DNA of 49,676 nt from an uncultured Rubritalea sp. (lineage in GTDB: Bacteria > Verrucomicrobiota > Verrucomicrobiia > Verrucomicrobiales > Akkermansiaceae). Numbering within the stretch: the stretch's first letter is position 1; each line of letters begins with the position of its first letter. Made by a program: the position numbers and the translations under genes. The stretch covers positions 1 to 49,676 of the forward strand of contig CAKZNV010000153.1 of assembly GCA_937132085.1 (NCBI GenBank), read 5' to 3'. Under the pieces are notes generated by a model, which was not told the origin of the DNA, made no database searches, and worked only from the letters and a program-made list of their open reading frames with translations. Shown one piece after another: positions 8,740-16,975 of this stretch.

Positions 8740-9486
8740 ATGAAGTGTTACTTTTCTAGCATGAAACAAGGATTCATGAAATCAATGGTGGTGGCCGCGG
8801 TGGCTACCGTGTCGTTATTTAGTTCATCAGTAAAAGCCGATGAGGCTGCTGATAGAGTATTGCGTGGAGCACGCTATGCTTCGACCCTGCAACATCAGGA
8901 TCTACATGGGACGATGAAGAAAAATGGCAAGAAGACGCCAATATCATTGTTCTTACGTGGAGAGAATATTCAGTTTCTCTATAAGACAAAGAAGGGTGAT
9001 AAGCGCTTCCACATGCGTCTGAAGAAAGATCAATTCGATCTGTTAGATATCGTGAATGGCAAGACGACTAAATTTAGTAATAAGAAGATCGCTGAGAAAA
9101 TCAATGGCACAGACTTATCTTATGAAGACCTCTCGATGAGATTTCTTTACTGGAACAATAGTAAACTAGAAGGAGAAGAAAAGATCAGTGGGCAGAAGTG
9201 TCACAAGGTGCGTCTGGTGAATCCTGACAAGACTGGTGATTACAGATTAGTCTATGTGTGGGTGCATAAGAAGTATGGTTCACTCATGAGAGTAGTGGGT
9301 TATAATAACGCTGGTAAGCCACTGAAGAAATTCCAGGTGACTGATGTGATGAAGGTGGGCAAAGAATACACTCTGAAGACAATGCGAGTGGAGACAGTCA
9401 ACCCTAAGACAGGTAAATCGTCTGGTGTGACATATCTTGAATTCCAGAAACCTAAGAAAGTTGCGCCTACAAAGCCGACTCGATAG
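8740..9486 (+). CDS. LolA-like outer-membrane lipoprotein-sorting family protein
   Basis: 248-residue exported protein. The N-terminus has a hydrophobic signal segment ending near SSSVKADEAA, with likely cleavage after the Ala of VKA. The mature part is rich in alternating beta-strand residues (TMKKNGKKTPISLFLRGENI; GQKCHKVRLVNPD; YRLVYVWVHKKYGSLMRV), the pattern of LolA/LolB-like half-barrel proteins that bind lipid groups. The tail is basic and Pro/Thr-rich. A second in-frame ATG at 8761 (MKQGF) gives a more ordinary signal peptide and may be the true start. The gene is monocistronic. Confidence 0.65.
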   Translation: MKCYFSSMKQGFMKSMVVAAVATVSLFSSSVKADEAADRVLRGARYASTLQHQDLHGTMKKNGKKTPISLFLRGENIQFLYKTKKGDKRFHMRLKKDQFDLLDIVNGKTTKFSNKKIAEKINGTDLSYEDLSMRFLYWNNSKLEGEEKISGQKCHKVRLVNPDKTGDYRLVYVWVHKKYGSLMRVVGYNNAGKPLKKFQVTDVMKVGKEYTLKTMRVETVNPKTGKSSGVTYLEFQKPKKVAPTKPTR

Positions 9487-9588
9487 GTTATAGAATGTGG
9501 GGTGGCGGCATTAATTCTCTGATTACAGAAAAGTAACTAGACGTATTTGGGTTGTGTGATAAACAAGTAACGCAACAAAAAAATATAT

Positions 9589-11244
9589 ATGAGTTTTTTA
9601 CCTGAACCCTACGCCCATCCATACGAGATAGCTCCAGAATACAAGAAGAGTGTCGCCTACTTTTCTATGGAGTTTGCTATCGATCAAACCCTTAAAATTT
9701 ACTCAGGAGGCCTCGGCTTTCTAGCTGGATCACACATGCGCAGTGTCTATGACCTGAAGCAAAATCAGATCGGCATCGGTATTCTCTGGTCATACGGTTA
9801 CTACAACCAAGTCCGAGGAGAGAACCGTGAAATGGCGGTGTCACACCGTCGTAAACAATATCACTTCCTCAAGGATACTGGTATTAAATTTACCATCCAA
9901 GTGCATGGCGCTGATGTGTGGGTGAAAGCTCTCTATCTTCCTGCTGATACATTTGGCTCAGCACCGATGTTCTTCCTGACTACTGATATCGAGGAGAATG
10001 ATCATGTATCTAGAACAATTTCGCATCGTCTGTATGATTCAGACAGCCAGACAAGAATTGCACAATACATCCTGCTCGGAGTAGGTGGTGCTAAGCTTCT
10101 TGAAGAGCTAAAGATCGATCCAGATGTTTGGCATCTCAATGAAGCGCACGCTCTGTCAGCAGCGTTTTATGTTTACTCTAAGACGAAGTCTATGGAAGAA
10201 GTGAAGAAGCGTTTTGTCTTCACGACTCACACTCCAGTTGAAGCAGGTAATGAGAAGTCTAGTCTAGACACACTGGAGAGGTTTAGCTTCTTCTCAGGTC
10301 TGAGTTATGACGAGATCCGTAAGATCACTGGCATCCATGATGATAACTTTAACCATACTTTAGTTGGTCTCCGAATGAGCAGAATCGCCAATGCGGTGTC
10401 GAAGTTACACGGTGAAGTCTCTCGCAAGATGTGGGAAGGTCATGAGGGGATCTGTGAGATCACTCACGTGACCAATGCGCAGAATAAGAAATACTGGGCA
10501 GACAAGGAACTCGAAGAAGCAAGAGTGGCTAAAGATAAAGTGGCGCTCGCTGCTAGAAAGAAGAGACTTAAGCAGAGAATGTGTGATGAGGTAGCGAACC
10601 AGACTGGACGACTATTCGATCCTGAAGTTTTGACTATCGTCTGGGCACGTCGTTTCGCTGGATACAAGCGTGCGAACTTAGTTTCTCGTGATCTAGAGAG
10701 ATTTGCTGCGATGCTAGAACGCTCTAACAAGCCGGTGCAGATCATCTGGGGAGGTAAGCCTTACCCTAAGGATTATGATGCGATTGAAGAGTTCAATGCG
10801 CTCTGTGATCTTTCTTCTAAATTTAAGAACGCTGCGGTAGTAGTGGGCTACGAGCTGTCACTTTCTAAGATCCTCAAGGACGGATCAGATCTCTGGCTGA
10901 ACAACCCGATCGTGACTCTAGAGGCATCTGGAACATCTGGCATGACTGCTGCGATGAATGCGAGTGTGAATATCTCTACTAATGACGGCTGGGTTTGTGA
11001 GTTTGCTAAAGATGGTCACAACTCATTCATCATCCCTGAAGCAGATCCGAATCTCACAGCGGAAGCGAGAGATCAGCACGATCTGCTAGGCTTCTACCAG
11101 CTCATGGACACTGAGGTGCTGCCACTATACTACGGTAACAAAGATGGCTGGTGGGACATCGTGCTCAACAGCATGGACGATGTAGCTCCATTCTTCGACT
11201 CCGGCCGCATGGCTGACGAGTATTACAAGAACATCTACGCGTAG
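9589..11244 (+). CDS. Short alpha-glucan phosphorylase homologue (GT35) lacking the PLP lysine
   Basis: 551-residue member of the glycogen/alpha-glucan phosphorylase family, whose normal reaction is release of glucose-1-phosphate from alpha-1,4-glucan using PLP. Family landmarks are YFSMEFAIDQTLKIYSGGLG near the N-terminus, HLNEAHAL, THTPVEAGNE, RRFAGYKR (residues 354-361, the phosphate/PLP-phosphate site) and EASGTSGM (445-452). The next residue, where phosphorylases carry the Schiff-base lysine, is Thr453 (codon ACT at 10945). It is shorter than the roughly 800-residue enzymes. Either it is a pseudoenzyme or it works without PLP in this position. The ATG follows an A/T-rich leader without Shine-Dalgarno. 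A strong terminator follows. Confidence 0.85.
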   Translation: MSFLPEPYAHPYEIAPEYKKSVAYFSMEFAIDQTLKIYSGGLGFLAGSHMRSVYDLKQNQIGIGILWSYGYYNQVRGENREMAVSHRRKQYHFLKDTGIKFTIQVHGADVWVKALYLPADTFGSAPMFFLTTDIEENDHVSRTISHRLYDSDSQTRIAQYILLGVGGAKLLEELKIDPDVWHLNEAHALSAAFYVYSKTKSMEEVKKRFVFTTHTPVEAGNEKSSLDTLERFSFFSGLSYDEIRKITGIHDDNFNHTLVGLRMSRIANAVSKLHGEVSRKMWEGHEGICEITHVTNAQNKKYWADKELEEARVAKDKVALAARKKRLKQRMCDEVANQTGRLFDPEVLTIVWARRFAGYKRANLVSRDLERFAAMLERSNKPVQIIWGGKPYPKDYDAIEEFNALCDLSSKFKNAAVVVGYELSLSKILKDGSDLWLNNPIVTLEASGTSGMTAAMNASVNISTNDGWVCEFAKDGHNSFIIPEADPNLTAEARDQHDLLGFYQLMDTEVLPLYYGNKDGWWDIVLNSMDDVAPFFDSGRMADEYYKNIYA

Positions 11245-11267
11245 TCCGCTTAGAGAAACAATTTACA

Positions 11268-11303
11268 AGAGCTCCTTTGTTAATGCATGGGAGCTCTTTT
11301 TTG
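11268..11303 (+). terminator. Intrinsic terminator after the phosphorylase gene
   Basis: AGAGCTCC (11268-11275) pairs perfectly with GGAGCTCT (11290-11297), an 8-bp stem with a 14-base loop, followed by six Ts (11297-11302). It ends the phosphorylase transcript and lies right at the end of the convergent minus-strand gene. Confidence 0.85.
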
Positions 11304-11726
11304 TTAAGTTTGGATCTTATTGATGATTAGTTTTGCTACTTTGGCATCTTCTTCAGAGCATTTCATCCAGATTAGGTAATATTCATCAGCGTTTTTAGCA
11401 CAAAAAGTCCCGTTTTCATAAAGCCATTCTAATTCATCAAGAGAGACGGTATTTCGAGACAGGTCGACCAGTTGGTTTTTATGAATCCTTGGTAAATCAA
11501 GAATTGAGCGTAAATTAATTAAGATATGAACAAAAGGAACGAATAGAATATGTCCCCATGATAACGGGATGGGTTTAATCATGATAAGGCAGGACACGAT
11601 AGCGATTATAATAACCGAGAGGGCTATTACGGCTATTAACGGCATTCTTCTTTTGAAATAGTAAATGCCTAGGAACTTACCTACGATATGCCCATTTTTA
11701 CCTTTGTATAGAATTCTTGGAAACAT
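11304..11726 (-). CDS. Small membrane protein, unknown
   Basis: 140-residue protein starting MFPRILYKGKNGH with two hydrophobic segments (about residues 28-52 and 56-72), followed by a soluble C-terminal part (HKNQLVDLSRNTVSLDELEWLYENG). The C-terminal part, with WLYENGTFCAKNADEYYLIWMK, looks like a compact alpha-helical domain. It is the first gene of an AT-rich patch that interrupts otherwise housekeeping DNA. No family recognised. Confidence 0.55.
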   Translation of the reverse strand: MFPRILYKGKNGHIVGKFLGIYYFKRRMPLIAVIALSVIIIAIVSCLIMIKPIPLSWGHILFVPFVHILINLRSILDLPRIHKNQLVDLSRNTVSLDELEWLYENGTFCAKNADEYYLIWMKCSEEDAKVAKLIINKIQT

Positions 11727-11797
11727 TGTCTGTTATTACTATTCGAGAGCCATTGATTTTATGTTATTGAGAGTGGGACAGGAGCAACGAAACTCTA

Positions 11798-12307
11798 ATG
11801 GTTCTAGTTAAACCATCAAGAGTAAATCAGATTCTAGAGAACAAAATGATCGATTTTATATACAATAATTACATAGGGAACATATGTTCTACTGTTCTAG
11901 ATTCTGATGATCCTAACGCAAAATTGAAATCTATTGATTCTATAGATAGAGATTTATTCTATATTTCGAAATTTGTCCAAATTGTCTGGAATGGAGGGAT
12001 AGATGCATACCTCAGTGGCTATTGTGGTGATGACTTATTAAATGTAAAAGAGGCATGTGTGAGATTTGACCTGATTTATTTGCTAAATAAGATAGATGTT
12101 TTTCTTACACTGATTCCAGAGTTAGGGCGAGTCCACGACAATCATCAGAGAGAATATGAGAAGATTCTAGTTGAAAGAGGTGTGAATGGGTTTGCGGTGA
12201 TCTACGAATTTGAAATTGGAGATGAAGTCAATGAGCATCTTAACTTGTGCCTCAAGCATCTACTGAAGGATGAGAATGAGAAGTTTGCTGAAATTGTGTT
12301 GAGATGA
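11798..12307 (+). CDS. Unknown protein, possibly DMP19/DUF4375-like
   Basis: 169-residue soluble protein, Asp/Ile/Leu-rich, codon use AT-rich. The stretch IVWNGGIDAYLSGYCGDD followed by a long helix and VFLTLIPELGR faintly resembles the NGGF...F...SGD then IFP pattern of DUF4375 (DMP19) proteins, which I recall as frequent in polymorphic-toxin immunity loci. This is a weak resemblance. Neighbours are other orphan small genes, not a toxin. The ATG at 11798 is the first in frame. Confidence 0.5.
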   Translation: MVLVKPSRVNQILENKMIDFIYNNYIGNICSTVLDSDDPNAKLKSIDSIDRDLFYISKFVQIVWNGGIDAYLSGYCGDDLLNVKEACVRFDLIYLLNKIDVFLTLIPELGRVHDNHQREYEKILVERGVNGFAVIYEFEIGDEVNEHLNLCLKHLLKDENEKFAEIVLR

Positions 12308-12326
12308 TTTATTAAAAGAAAAATAA

Positions 12327-12455
12327 ATGATGGATATAGATGAATTAGAAGATTACGGAGGTGTTTGTAGATTCAAAGCCGAATCTGTAGAGAGCGCAAT
12401 TAGTTTAGTGAGTAATCAATTGCAGCAGCTGGAAAATATAAAAATACCTAAGTAG
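12327..12455 (+). CDS. Tiny ORF (42 residues), possible gene remnant
   Basis: Begins MMDIDELEDYGGVCRF and ends LENIKIPK, with acidic, helix-prone composition. It lies 19 bases after the DUF4375-like gene. A further coding-looking fragment (KEAKITASAIKEGTPLN) is readable in another frame just downstream without a start codon, so the stretch 12327-12550 may be a decayed gene. No family recognised. Confidence 0.3.
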   Translation: MMDIDELEDYGGVCRFKAESVESAISLVSNQLQQLENIKIPK

Positions 12456-12574
12456 AAGTTTTAACGTAGAGGTAGTATAAAATATAAAGAAGCGAAAATT
12501 ACTGCCTCTGCTATCAAGGAAGGAACGCCTTTAAATAACGAGAGATAAAAGACTATTTAAATTTATGAAGGGAA

Positions 12575-13054
12575 ATGATCATAAACCAGAGTGGAATCTT
12601 TCTTTCGAGCCAGAACCCAGAACTTAACAGAACAGTGGGAGCGTATAATATAGTAAATACAGGAATTATTTGTTCAAAGTGTGAGGCAGGAGTGATTAAA
12701 GCTGCCACTCATGTAGCATCTTCGTTTGACGGGGTAGAGCGAAGATTTATGGATTGGGAGTATAATATTGGTGATAAAATGGAGTGGTGGGATAGTAGTA
12801 ATCCGAAATACTCAGCTTGGAGAGAATCTAATCTTATAGACAGGACAGATAGGACAGATAGGACAGATAGGACAGATAGGACAGATAGGACAGATAGGAC
12901 AGATAGGACAGATAGGACAGAAGAGTGTTGCTACGCTGAATGTTCGAATTGTCATTATGAGTATTTTGTGGAGATAATTTTCATTGAACTCTCTATACAT
13001 AAAATACTGTCTTATGGTGAATTAGGTATTTGGCCTTCTAAATACTCGAAGTAG
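12575..13054 (+). CDS. Zinc-ribbon-like protein with a nine-copy DRT repeat insert
   Basis: 159-residue protein with two cysteine knuckles: CSKC (about residues 34-37) and, much later, CSNC (about 123-126). The two halves would form one zinc ribbon. Between them lie WEYNIGDKMEWWDSSNPKY and nine tandem Asp-Arg-Thr units encoded by a 9-bp repeat. The short downstream region is FVEIIFIELSIHKI. The first 15 or so residues may belong to a different frame: an upstream ATG at 12565 opens MKGNDHKPEWNLSFEPEPRT in another frame and stops just where this frame becomes convincing, so a frameshift is possible. Function unknown. Confidence 0.5.
   Translation: MIINQSGIFLSSQNPELNRTVGAYNIVNTGIICSKCEAGVIKAATHVASSFDGVERRFMDWEYNIGDKMEWWDSSNPKYSAWRESNLIDRTDRTDRTDRTDRTDRTDRTDRTDRTEECCYAECSNCHYEYFVEIIFIELSIHKILSYGELGIWPSKYSK
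12839..12919 (+). repeat. Nine tandem copies of a 9-bp unit
   Basis: Nine uninterrupted units of GATAGGACA (first unit GACAGGACA) encode nine Asp-Arg-Thr tripeptides inside the zinc-ribbon-like gene. The copies are nearly identical, which points to recent slippage expansion. Unit length is a multiple of three, so copy changes would keep the frame. Confidence 0.95.
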
Positions 13055-13217
13055 CCAAATAGACAATATTCAAACTGCTCGCCTGTAAAGGTTATGTCAG
13101 GTGTGTGTGTATCATCGAAGACTCGTTTGTCTACATCGAACGCTTACGCTCTTGTGTGGTTTGCTGACGATAAAGTTGCGGCAAAGGCTTGCAAGTATCT
13201 CGAAGATGTAGCATTGG

Positions 13218-13994
13218 TTGGGGGTGAGCACAATCATCGTCATTCTTATCATCTCTGCCCTTCTAGCGGGTCTCGCTGGCTGGTTGGCAATACGATCATT
13301 GATCGTAGATAGAGATAGGAGCCGCTGGACGATGGCTCTGATGATTCTGAGTTTTGTGAGTCAGCTGTGGGCTTTGTCGCTAAGAGGTGAGCAGAGAGGG
13401 AGCTGTCCGCTGATGGATACTGGCGAATATTGTCTGTTCTTATCTTGGTCGCTGACTTTGTTCTACTTGTTGGTAGGTTCTACTTATCGGGTCTCTTTAT
13501 TAGGGATGTTTACTGCTCCAGTGGTGACAGTCCTACTGCTGGTGACTGGCTTGCCTGGTGTGCTGGATGTGAATCCTGTGCACGCAAATGTGCTGGACTA
13601 CTGGGGTGAGGTGCATGCGCCGTTATCGGTTCTTTCCTACGGGGCATTGGCTCTGGGGGCTGTGGCTGCGGTGATGTTTCTAGTGTTAAATAACTTTCTA
13701 AAGACGGGGCAGATGAGCTCAGGGTTATTTCAGAATATGCCACCTGTGCATACGTTGGTGGGCTCGATGGTGAGGTTGACTATTGTGGGGCTGATCTTTT
13801 TAACGATCGGTCTGGTGTTTGGTTTCTTCATGTCGACAGATGGTGGACTGCATCTGTGGGTGGCGAAGGTAGTATGGATAGCGTATTTAGTATTGATGGC
13901 GGTGTGGTTTATCAGAGGGATGACTCCACAGCGGATGGCGATGTTGTTATTAGTAATGTTTATTGCCTCGTTGAGCGTTTTCGCAGCTCTCTAG
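13218..13994 (+). CDS. HemX/CcsA-like cytochrome c assembly family membrane protein
   Basis: 258-residue protein with about eight membrane helices, placed directly before hemA. The central part (DYWGEVHAPLSVLSYGALALG) and the last helices with HTLVGSMVRLT and GGLHLWVAKVVWI carry the His and Trp positions seen in CcsA/HemX proteins. HemX next to hemA is known from Bacillus, where it affects HemA levels; whether that applies here is inference. The frame opens after a TAG at 13209-13211, so the start must be TTG 13218 or GTG 13224; GTG follows a G-rich run and may be correct. hemA follows after 26 bases. Confidence 0.75.
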   Translation: MGVSTIIVILIISALLAGLAGWLAIRSLIVDRDRSRWTMALMILSFVSQLWALSLRGEQRGSCPLMDTGEYCLFLSWSLTLFYLLVGSTYRVSLLGMFTAPVVTVLLLVTGLPGVLDVNPVHANVLDYWGEVHAPLSVLSYGALALGAVAAVMFLVLNNFLKTGQMSSGLFQNMPPVHTLVGSMVRLTIVGLIFLTIGLVFGFFMSTDGGLHLWVAKVVWIAYLVLMAVWFIRGMTPQRMAMLLLVMFIASLSVFAAL

Positions 13995-14020
13995 ATTAAT
14001 AAGGAAAAGGGATATAGAGA

Positions 14021-15046
14021 ATGGATTTAATTTGTATAGGACTGAACCATGAAACCGCACCGGTAGAGGTGAGGGAGAAGTTTGCGGTGCCTATGGAGCA
14101 GCTCGGTGTGAAGAGTCACGAGCTGACAGAGCTGGCTGGAATTAGCGAAGCAGTGGTGATTTCTACCTGTAATAGGATGGAGGTCTATGTGGCTAGTGAG
14201 AGTGTGGAGGAGGCTGAGGTGAGCTTGAAGGATAAGCTGGATTACGCTGCTGATAACGAACATTTCTACGAATTCAAATCTAAGGATGCGATGCAGCATT
14301 TGTGTAAGGTGGTGAGTGGTCTGGACTCGATGGTGCTGGGTGAGACTGAAATCTTTGGCCAGGTGAAGAAGGCGTATCAATTTGCCCATGGAGCTGCGGC
14401 TACTGGTGGAATACTCAATAAGATCTTCCAAAAGTCCTTCGGCGTAGGGAAAAAGGTGCGCACTCAGACGATGATTCAGAATGGTCAGACCTCAGTAGGT
14501 AGCGTGGCGCTGGACTTAGCAGAGAAAATTTTTAGTGATCTGAAACACAGTAAGGTCATGGTGATAGGAGCAGGTGAGATGAGCCGGATTACGGTTCAGA
14601 GCATGGTGCTTAGAGGAGTGAAGAAGGTTTATGTTACAAATCGTTCGTTCGATAAGGCGCAAGCTCTGGCTGATGAAGTCGGTGGTGAAGCGGTAAGGTT
14701 CGATGATTGGAACAAGGTGCTGACCGAAGTGGATGTGGTGATTTCTTCTACAGGAGCATCTGAACCAGTGGTGACGAGGGCGCAGATAGAGGCGGTGCGT
14801 AGTAAACGTAAATACCGTCCGCTATTCATCATCGATATCGCAGTGCCGAGAGACATTGATCACGAGGTGGGTGAGATAGAGGAAGTCTATCTGTATGATC
14901 TGGATACGCTTCAGCAACAGGTGGAGCAAGGCAAGGCAAAGCGTGAAGAGCAGATCGCAGCCTGCGAAAAAATAATTTCTAAAGAGGTGGATGGCATGGC
15001 CCAAACCGCTACTAACATTAAACGCAAAAAATATGGAAACTCCTAG
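14021..15046 (+). CDS. hemA: Glutamyl-tRNA reductase, short form
   Basis: First committed enzyme of C5-pathway tetrapyrrole synthesis: reduces glutamyl-tRNA to glutamate-1-semialdehyde with NADPH. GLNHETAPVEVREKF opens the protein, the catalytic Cys50 lies in STCNRMEVY, and GLDSMVLGETEIFGQVK is the family signature. The NADPH domain has VMVIGAGEM. At 341 residues it lacks most of the C-terminal dimerisation helix bundle present in ~420-residue enzymes, ending with a basic NIKRKKYGNS; I recall chlamydial HemA being similarly short. Its 3' end overlaps the start of hemC. Confidence 0.95.
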   Translation: MDLICIGLNHETAPVEVREKFAVPMEQLGVKSHELTELAGISEAVVISTCNRMEVYVASESVEEAEVSLKDKLDYAADNEHFYEFKSKDAMQHLCKVVSGLDSMVLGETEIFGQVKKAYQFAHGAAATGGILNKIFQKSFGVGKKVRTQTMIQNGQTSVGSVALDLAEKIFSDLKHSKVMVIGAGEMSRITVQSMVLRGVKKVYVTNRSFDKAQALADEVGGEAVRFDDWNKVLTEVDVVISSTGASEPVVTRAQIEAVRSKRKYRPLFIIDIAVPRDIDHEVGEIEEVYLYDLDTLQQQVEQGKAKREEQIAACEKIISKEVDGMAQTATNIKRKKYGNS

Positions 15047-15989
15047 AAGACTAGTCGTAGGAACACGAGGCAGTGCGCTGGCATTAGTGCAGGCAGATAT
15101 GGTGGAGAAGTTTTTACGAGTCGCATACCCAGACACTGAGGTGGTGAGAAATGTGATCGTGACTACGGGTGATCGCAGGACTGATGTGCCACTGAGCGAT
15201 GTGGCAAAAGTAGAGGGTGTTCTGGATAAGGGTGTCTTTACTAAGGAGCTAGAGATCGCATTAGAAAATGGCGAGATTGATCTAGCTGTGCATAGTTTAA
15301 AGGATGTTCCTACGGTGCTTCCGGAAGGTTTTGAGATAGCGTCAGTGCTAGAGCGTGCTCCGGTGAATGATGTTCTGATCACTAAGCAAGCTGGTGGTTT
15401 GGATGCTCTTAAAGAAGGAGCAACTGTAGCGACTAGTTCGGTGCGTAGACAGAAGATGATTCAGTATCTAAGACCTGATCTTAAGGTTATCGATATCCGA
15501 GGCAATGTTCCTACAAGACTTCGTAAGACAGCGGAGAGTTCTGAATTTGATGCAACGATCTTGGCTGAAGCTGGACTCGTTAGACTGGGCTATGATGCTA
15601 CTGGTGAGATGAAGACTGAAGCTGGTTCTGTGTTTGGTGAGGTCATTGATCCTGAGAGATTTTTACCTGCAGCAGGACAAGGTGCTGTAGGCATCGAGGT
15701 TCGTATCGGTGATGAAGCTACTGCTGAATGCGTGCGTAAAATTTGTCATCAACCTACGTTTACAAGAGTAGTAGCTGAGCGTGAGTTTCTCCGTCTGTTA
15801 GATGGTGGATGTCATACTCCTGTTGGTGTAGCTACTCAGCTGTTTGGTGAGTCGTTGCTGATGGAAGCAATTGTTTTCCCAGAGGGTGATGAGGCTGGAA
15901 TGCCGATGACTGCTGAGATCAGCGGCAAAGTGTGCAGCCCTAAGGTGGTGGCGACAGAGTTATTTAACAGCCTCAGTATTGAGGAATAG
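15033..15989 (+). CDS. hemC: Porphobilinogen deaminase (hydroxymethylbilane synthase)
   Basis: Polymerises four porphobilinogens into hydroxymethylbilane. RLVVGTRGSALALVQ opens the conserved region, HSLKDVPT and RGNVPTRL carry substrate-binding Lys and Arg residues, and DGGCHTPVG holds the Cys (about residue 260) that binds the dipyrromethane cofactor. The frame extends upstream to 14991, but ATG 15033 (METPRR) places the start correctly before the first strand and gives 318 residues; it overlaps hemA by 14 bases, indicating translational coupling. Confidence 0.95.
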   Translation: METPRRLVVGTRGSALALVQADMVEKFLRVAYPDTEVVRNVIVTTGDRRTDVPLSDVAKVEGVLDKGVFTKELEIALENGEIDLAVHSLKDVPTVLPEGFEIASVLERAPVNDVLITKQAGGLDALKEGATVATSSVRRQKMIQYLRPDLKVIDIRGNVPTRLRKTAESSEFDATILAEAGLVRLGYDATGEMKTEAGSVFGEVIDPERFLPAAGQGAVGIEVRIGDEATAECVRKICHQPTFTRVVAEREFLRLLDGGCHTPVGVATQLFGESLLMEAIVFPEGDEAGMPMTAEISGKVCSPKVVATELFNSLSIEE

Positions 15990-16001
15990 AGGATAGAAAT
16001 T

Positions 16002-16760
16002 ATGAGCAAGAATTTACAAGATAAGAAAATAGTGGTGACTCGCACGAGAAGCCAGGCGTCATCACTGGTGGAGAAGTTAGAAGCTCAGGGGGCTGATGTT
16101 ATTGAGATCCCAACGATAAAGATTTTACCACCAGATGATAAGCAAGAATTCGTAGAAGGTGTGTCTCAAGTGCATACTTATGACTGGATCGTTTTTACAA
16201 GCCCAAATGGTGTGGAGAGATTTTTCGAAGCATTCTTCACTGCGTATGCAGATGCAAGAAGCCTCGGTGGAGCTAAGATCGCAGCTGTGGGACCTAGCAC
16301 AGCTGAAAAGATTAACAGCTATCGATTTGCGACTGATCTGATGCCGGACACTTATGTGGCTGAGTCATTGGTTCAGACATTTGCTGACAATGAGAGCATG
16401 GAGCATCTAACAGTTCTCTGGGTGCGAGGATCAGAAGCTAGAGATGTCGTTTCTAAAGGACTTACAGCTTTGGGTGCTATTGTGGATGAATGTATTTCCT
16501 ACAAGACTGTGGCTGAAAATGAAGATCCGACTGGTGGTAAGGCTCGATTTGCAAAAGAGGGGGCAGATGCCATCACGTTTGCTAGTTCATCATCAGTAGA
16601 GAGTTTTCTAAATCTGAATCTAACAGTCGATAAAACTGTCCAAGCAATTAGTATGGGACCTGTCACAACAGCTACGCTTAAGGCGAATGGATTTAAGAAT
16701 ATCGTGGAAGCTAAGGAAAGCACGATAGATGGACTAGTGGATGCTGTTGCTGGAGTATAG
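16002..16760 (+). CDS. hemD: Uroporphyrinogen-III synthase
   Basis: 252-residue enzyme that closes hydroxymethylbilane with inversion of ring D. The family is poorly conserved, but KKIVVTRTRSQASSLVEKL at the start, DWIVFTSPNGVERFF near residues 60-75, AAVGPSTAEKI and DAITFASSSSVESFL are its hallmarks. The start at 16002 has one of the few Shine-Dalgarno-like sequences in the window (GAGG about 9 bases upstream). It closes the hemX-hemA-hemC-hemD operon; hemB and hemL are not in the window. Confidence 0.9.
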   Translation: MSKNLQDKKIVVTRTRSQASSLVEKLEAQGADVIEIPTIKILPPDDKQEFVEGVSQVHTYDWIVFTSPNGVERFFEAFFTAYADARSLGGAKIAAVGPSTAEKINSYRFATDLMPDTYVAESLVQTFADNESMEHLTVLWVRGSEARDVVSKGLTALGAIVDECISYKTVAENEDPTGGKARFAKEGADAITFASSSSVESFLNLNLTVDKTVQAISMGPVTTATLKANGFKNIVEAKESTIDGLVDAVAGV

Positions 16761-16860
16761 GCTAGAGTGGGTATTCGTTATTTTACGTGGGTTGAAATGT
16801 TACTAAATATTTAATATCAGTTATTTACTTAGCTTAATAATCATTTGGTTAAAACTAGGC

Positions 16861-16890
16861 TTGCAGAGGGTAGCTATAAAGTAGTATGCT
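16861..16890 (+). promoter_or_regulatory. Possible promoter of greA
   Basis: TTGCAG (16861-16866), an 18-base spacer and TATGCT (16885-16890) match the sigma-70 hexamers at 4 of 6 positions each, about 85 bases before the greA start in a 215-base gap after hemD. Plausible but weak. Confidence 0.3.
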
Positions 16891-16975
16891 GATAGATTAA
16901 GCCTTAATCTAATGTTTTGTTAGGTTTGGGAGGAAAAGTGTTGCATTTATGGTCTGATTTAAGCACAGTAGCGGA

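Noticed and set aside
12839-12919. Possible CRISPR array
   Set aside because: Units are 9 bases with no spacers, inside a coding frame; not CRISPR.
12812-13000. Minus-strand ORF with repeated CPI tripeptides
   Set aside because: Shadow of the 9-bp repeat on the other strand; the Cys pattern comes only from the repeat.
13094-13312. 72-residue plus-strand ORF before the HemX-like gene
   Set aside because: It overlaps the HemX-like gene by about 95 bases in another frame and shows no recognisable domain; its first 40 codons look faintly coding, but the support is too weak.
14822-15382. Minus-strand 186-residue ORF across hemA/hemC
   Set aside because: Antisense to two clear enzymes; Ser/Thr-rich shadow composition.
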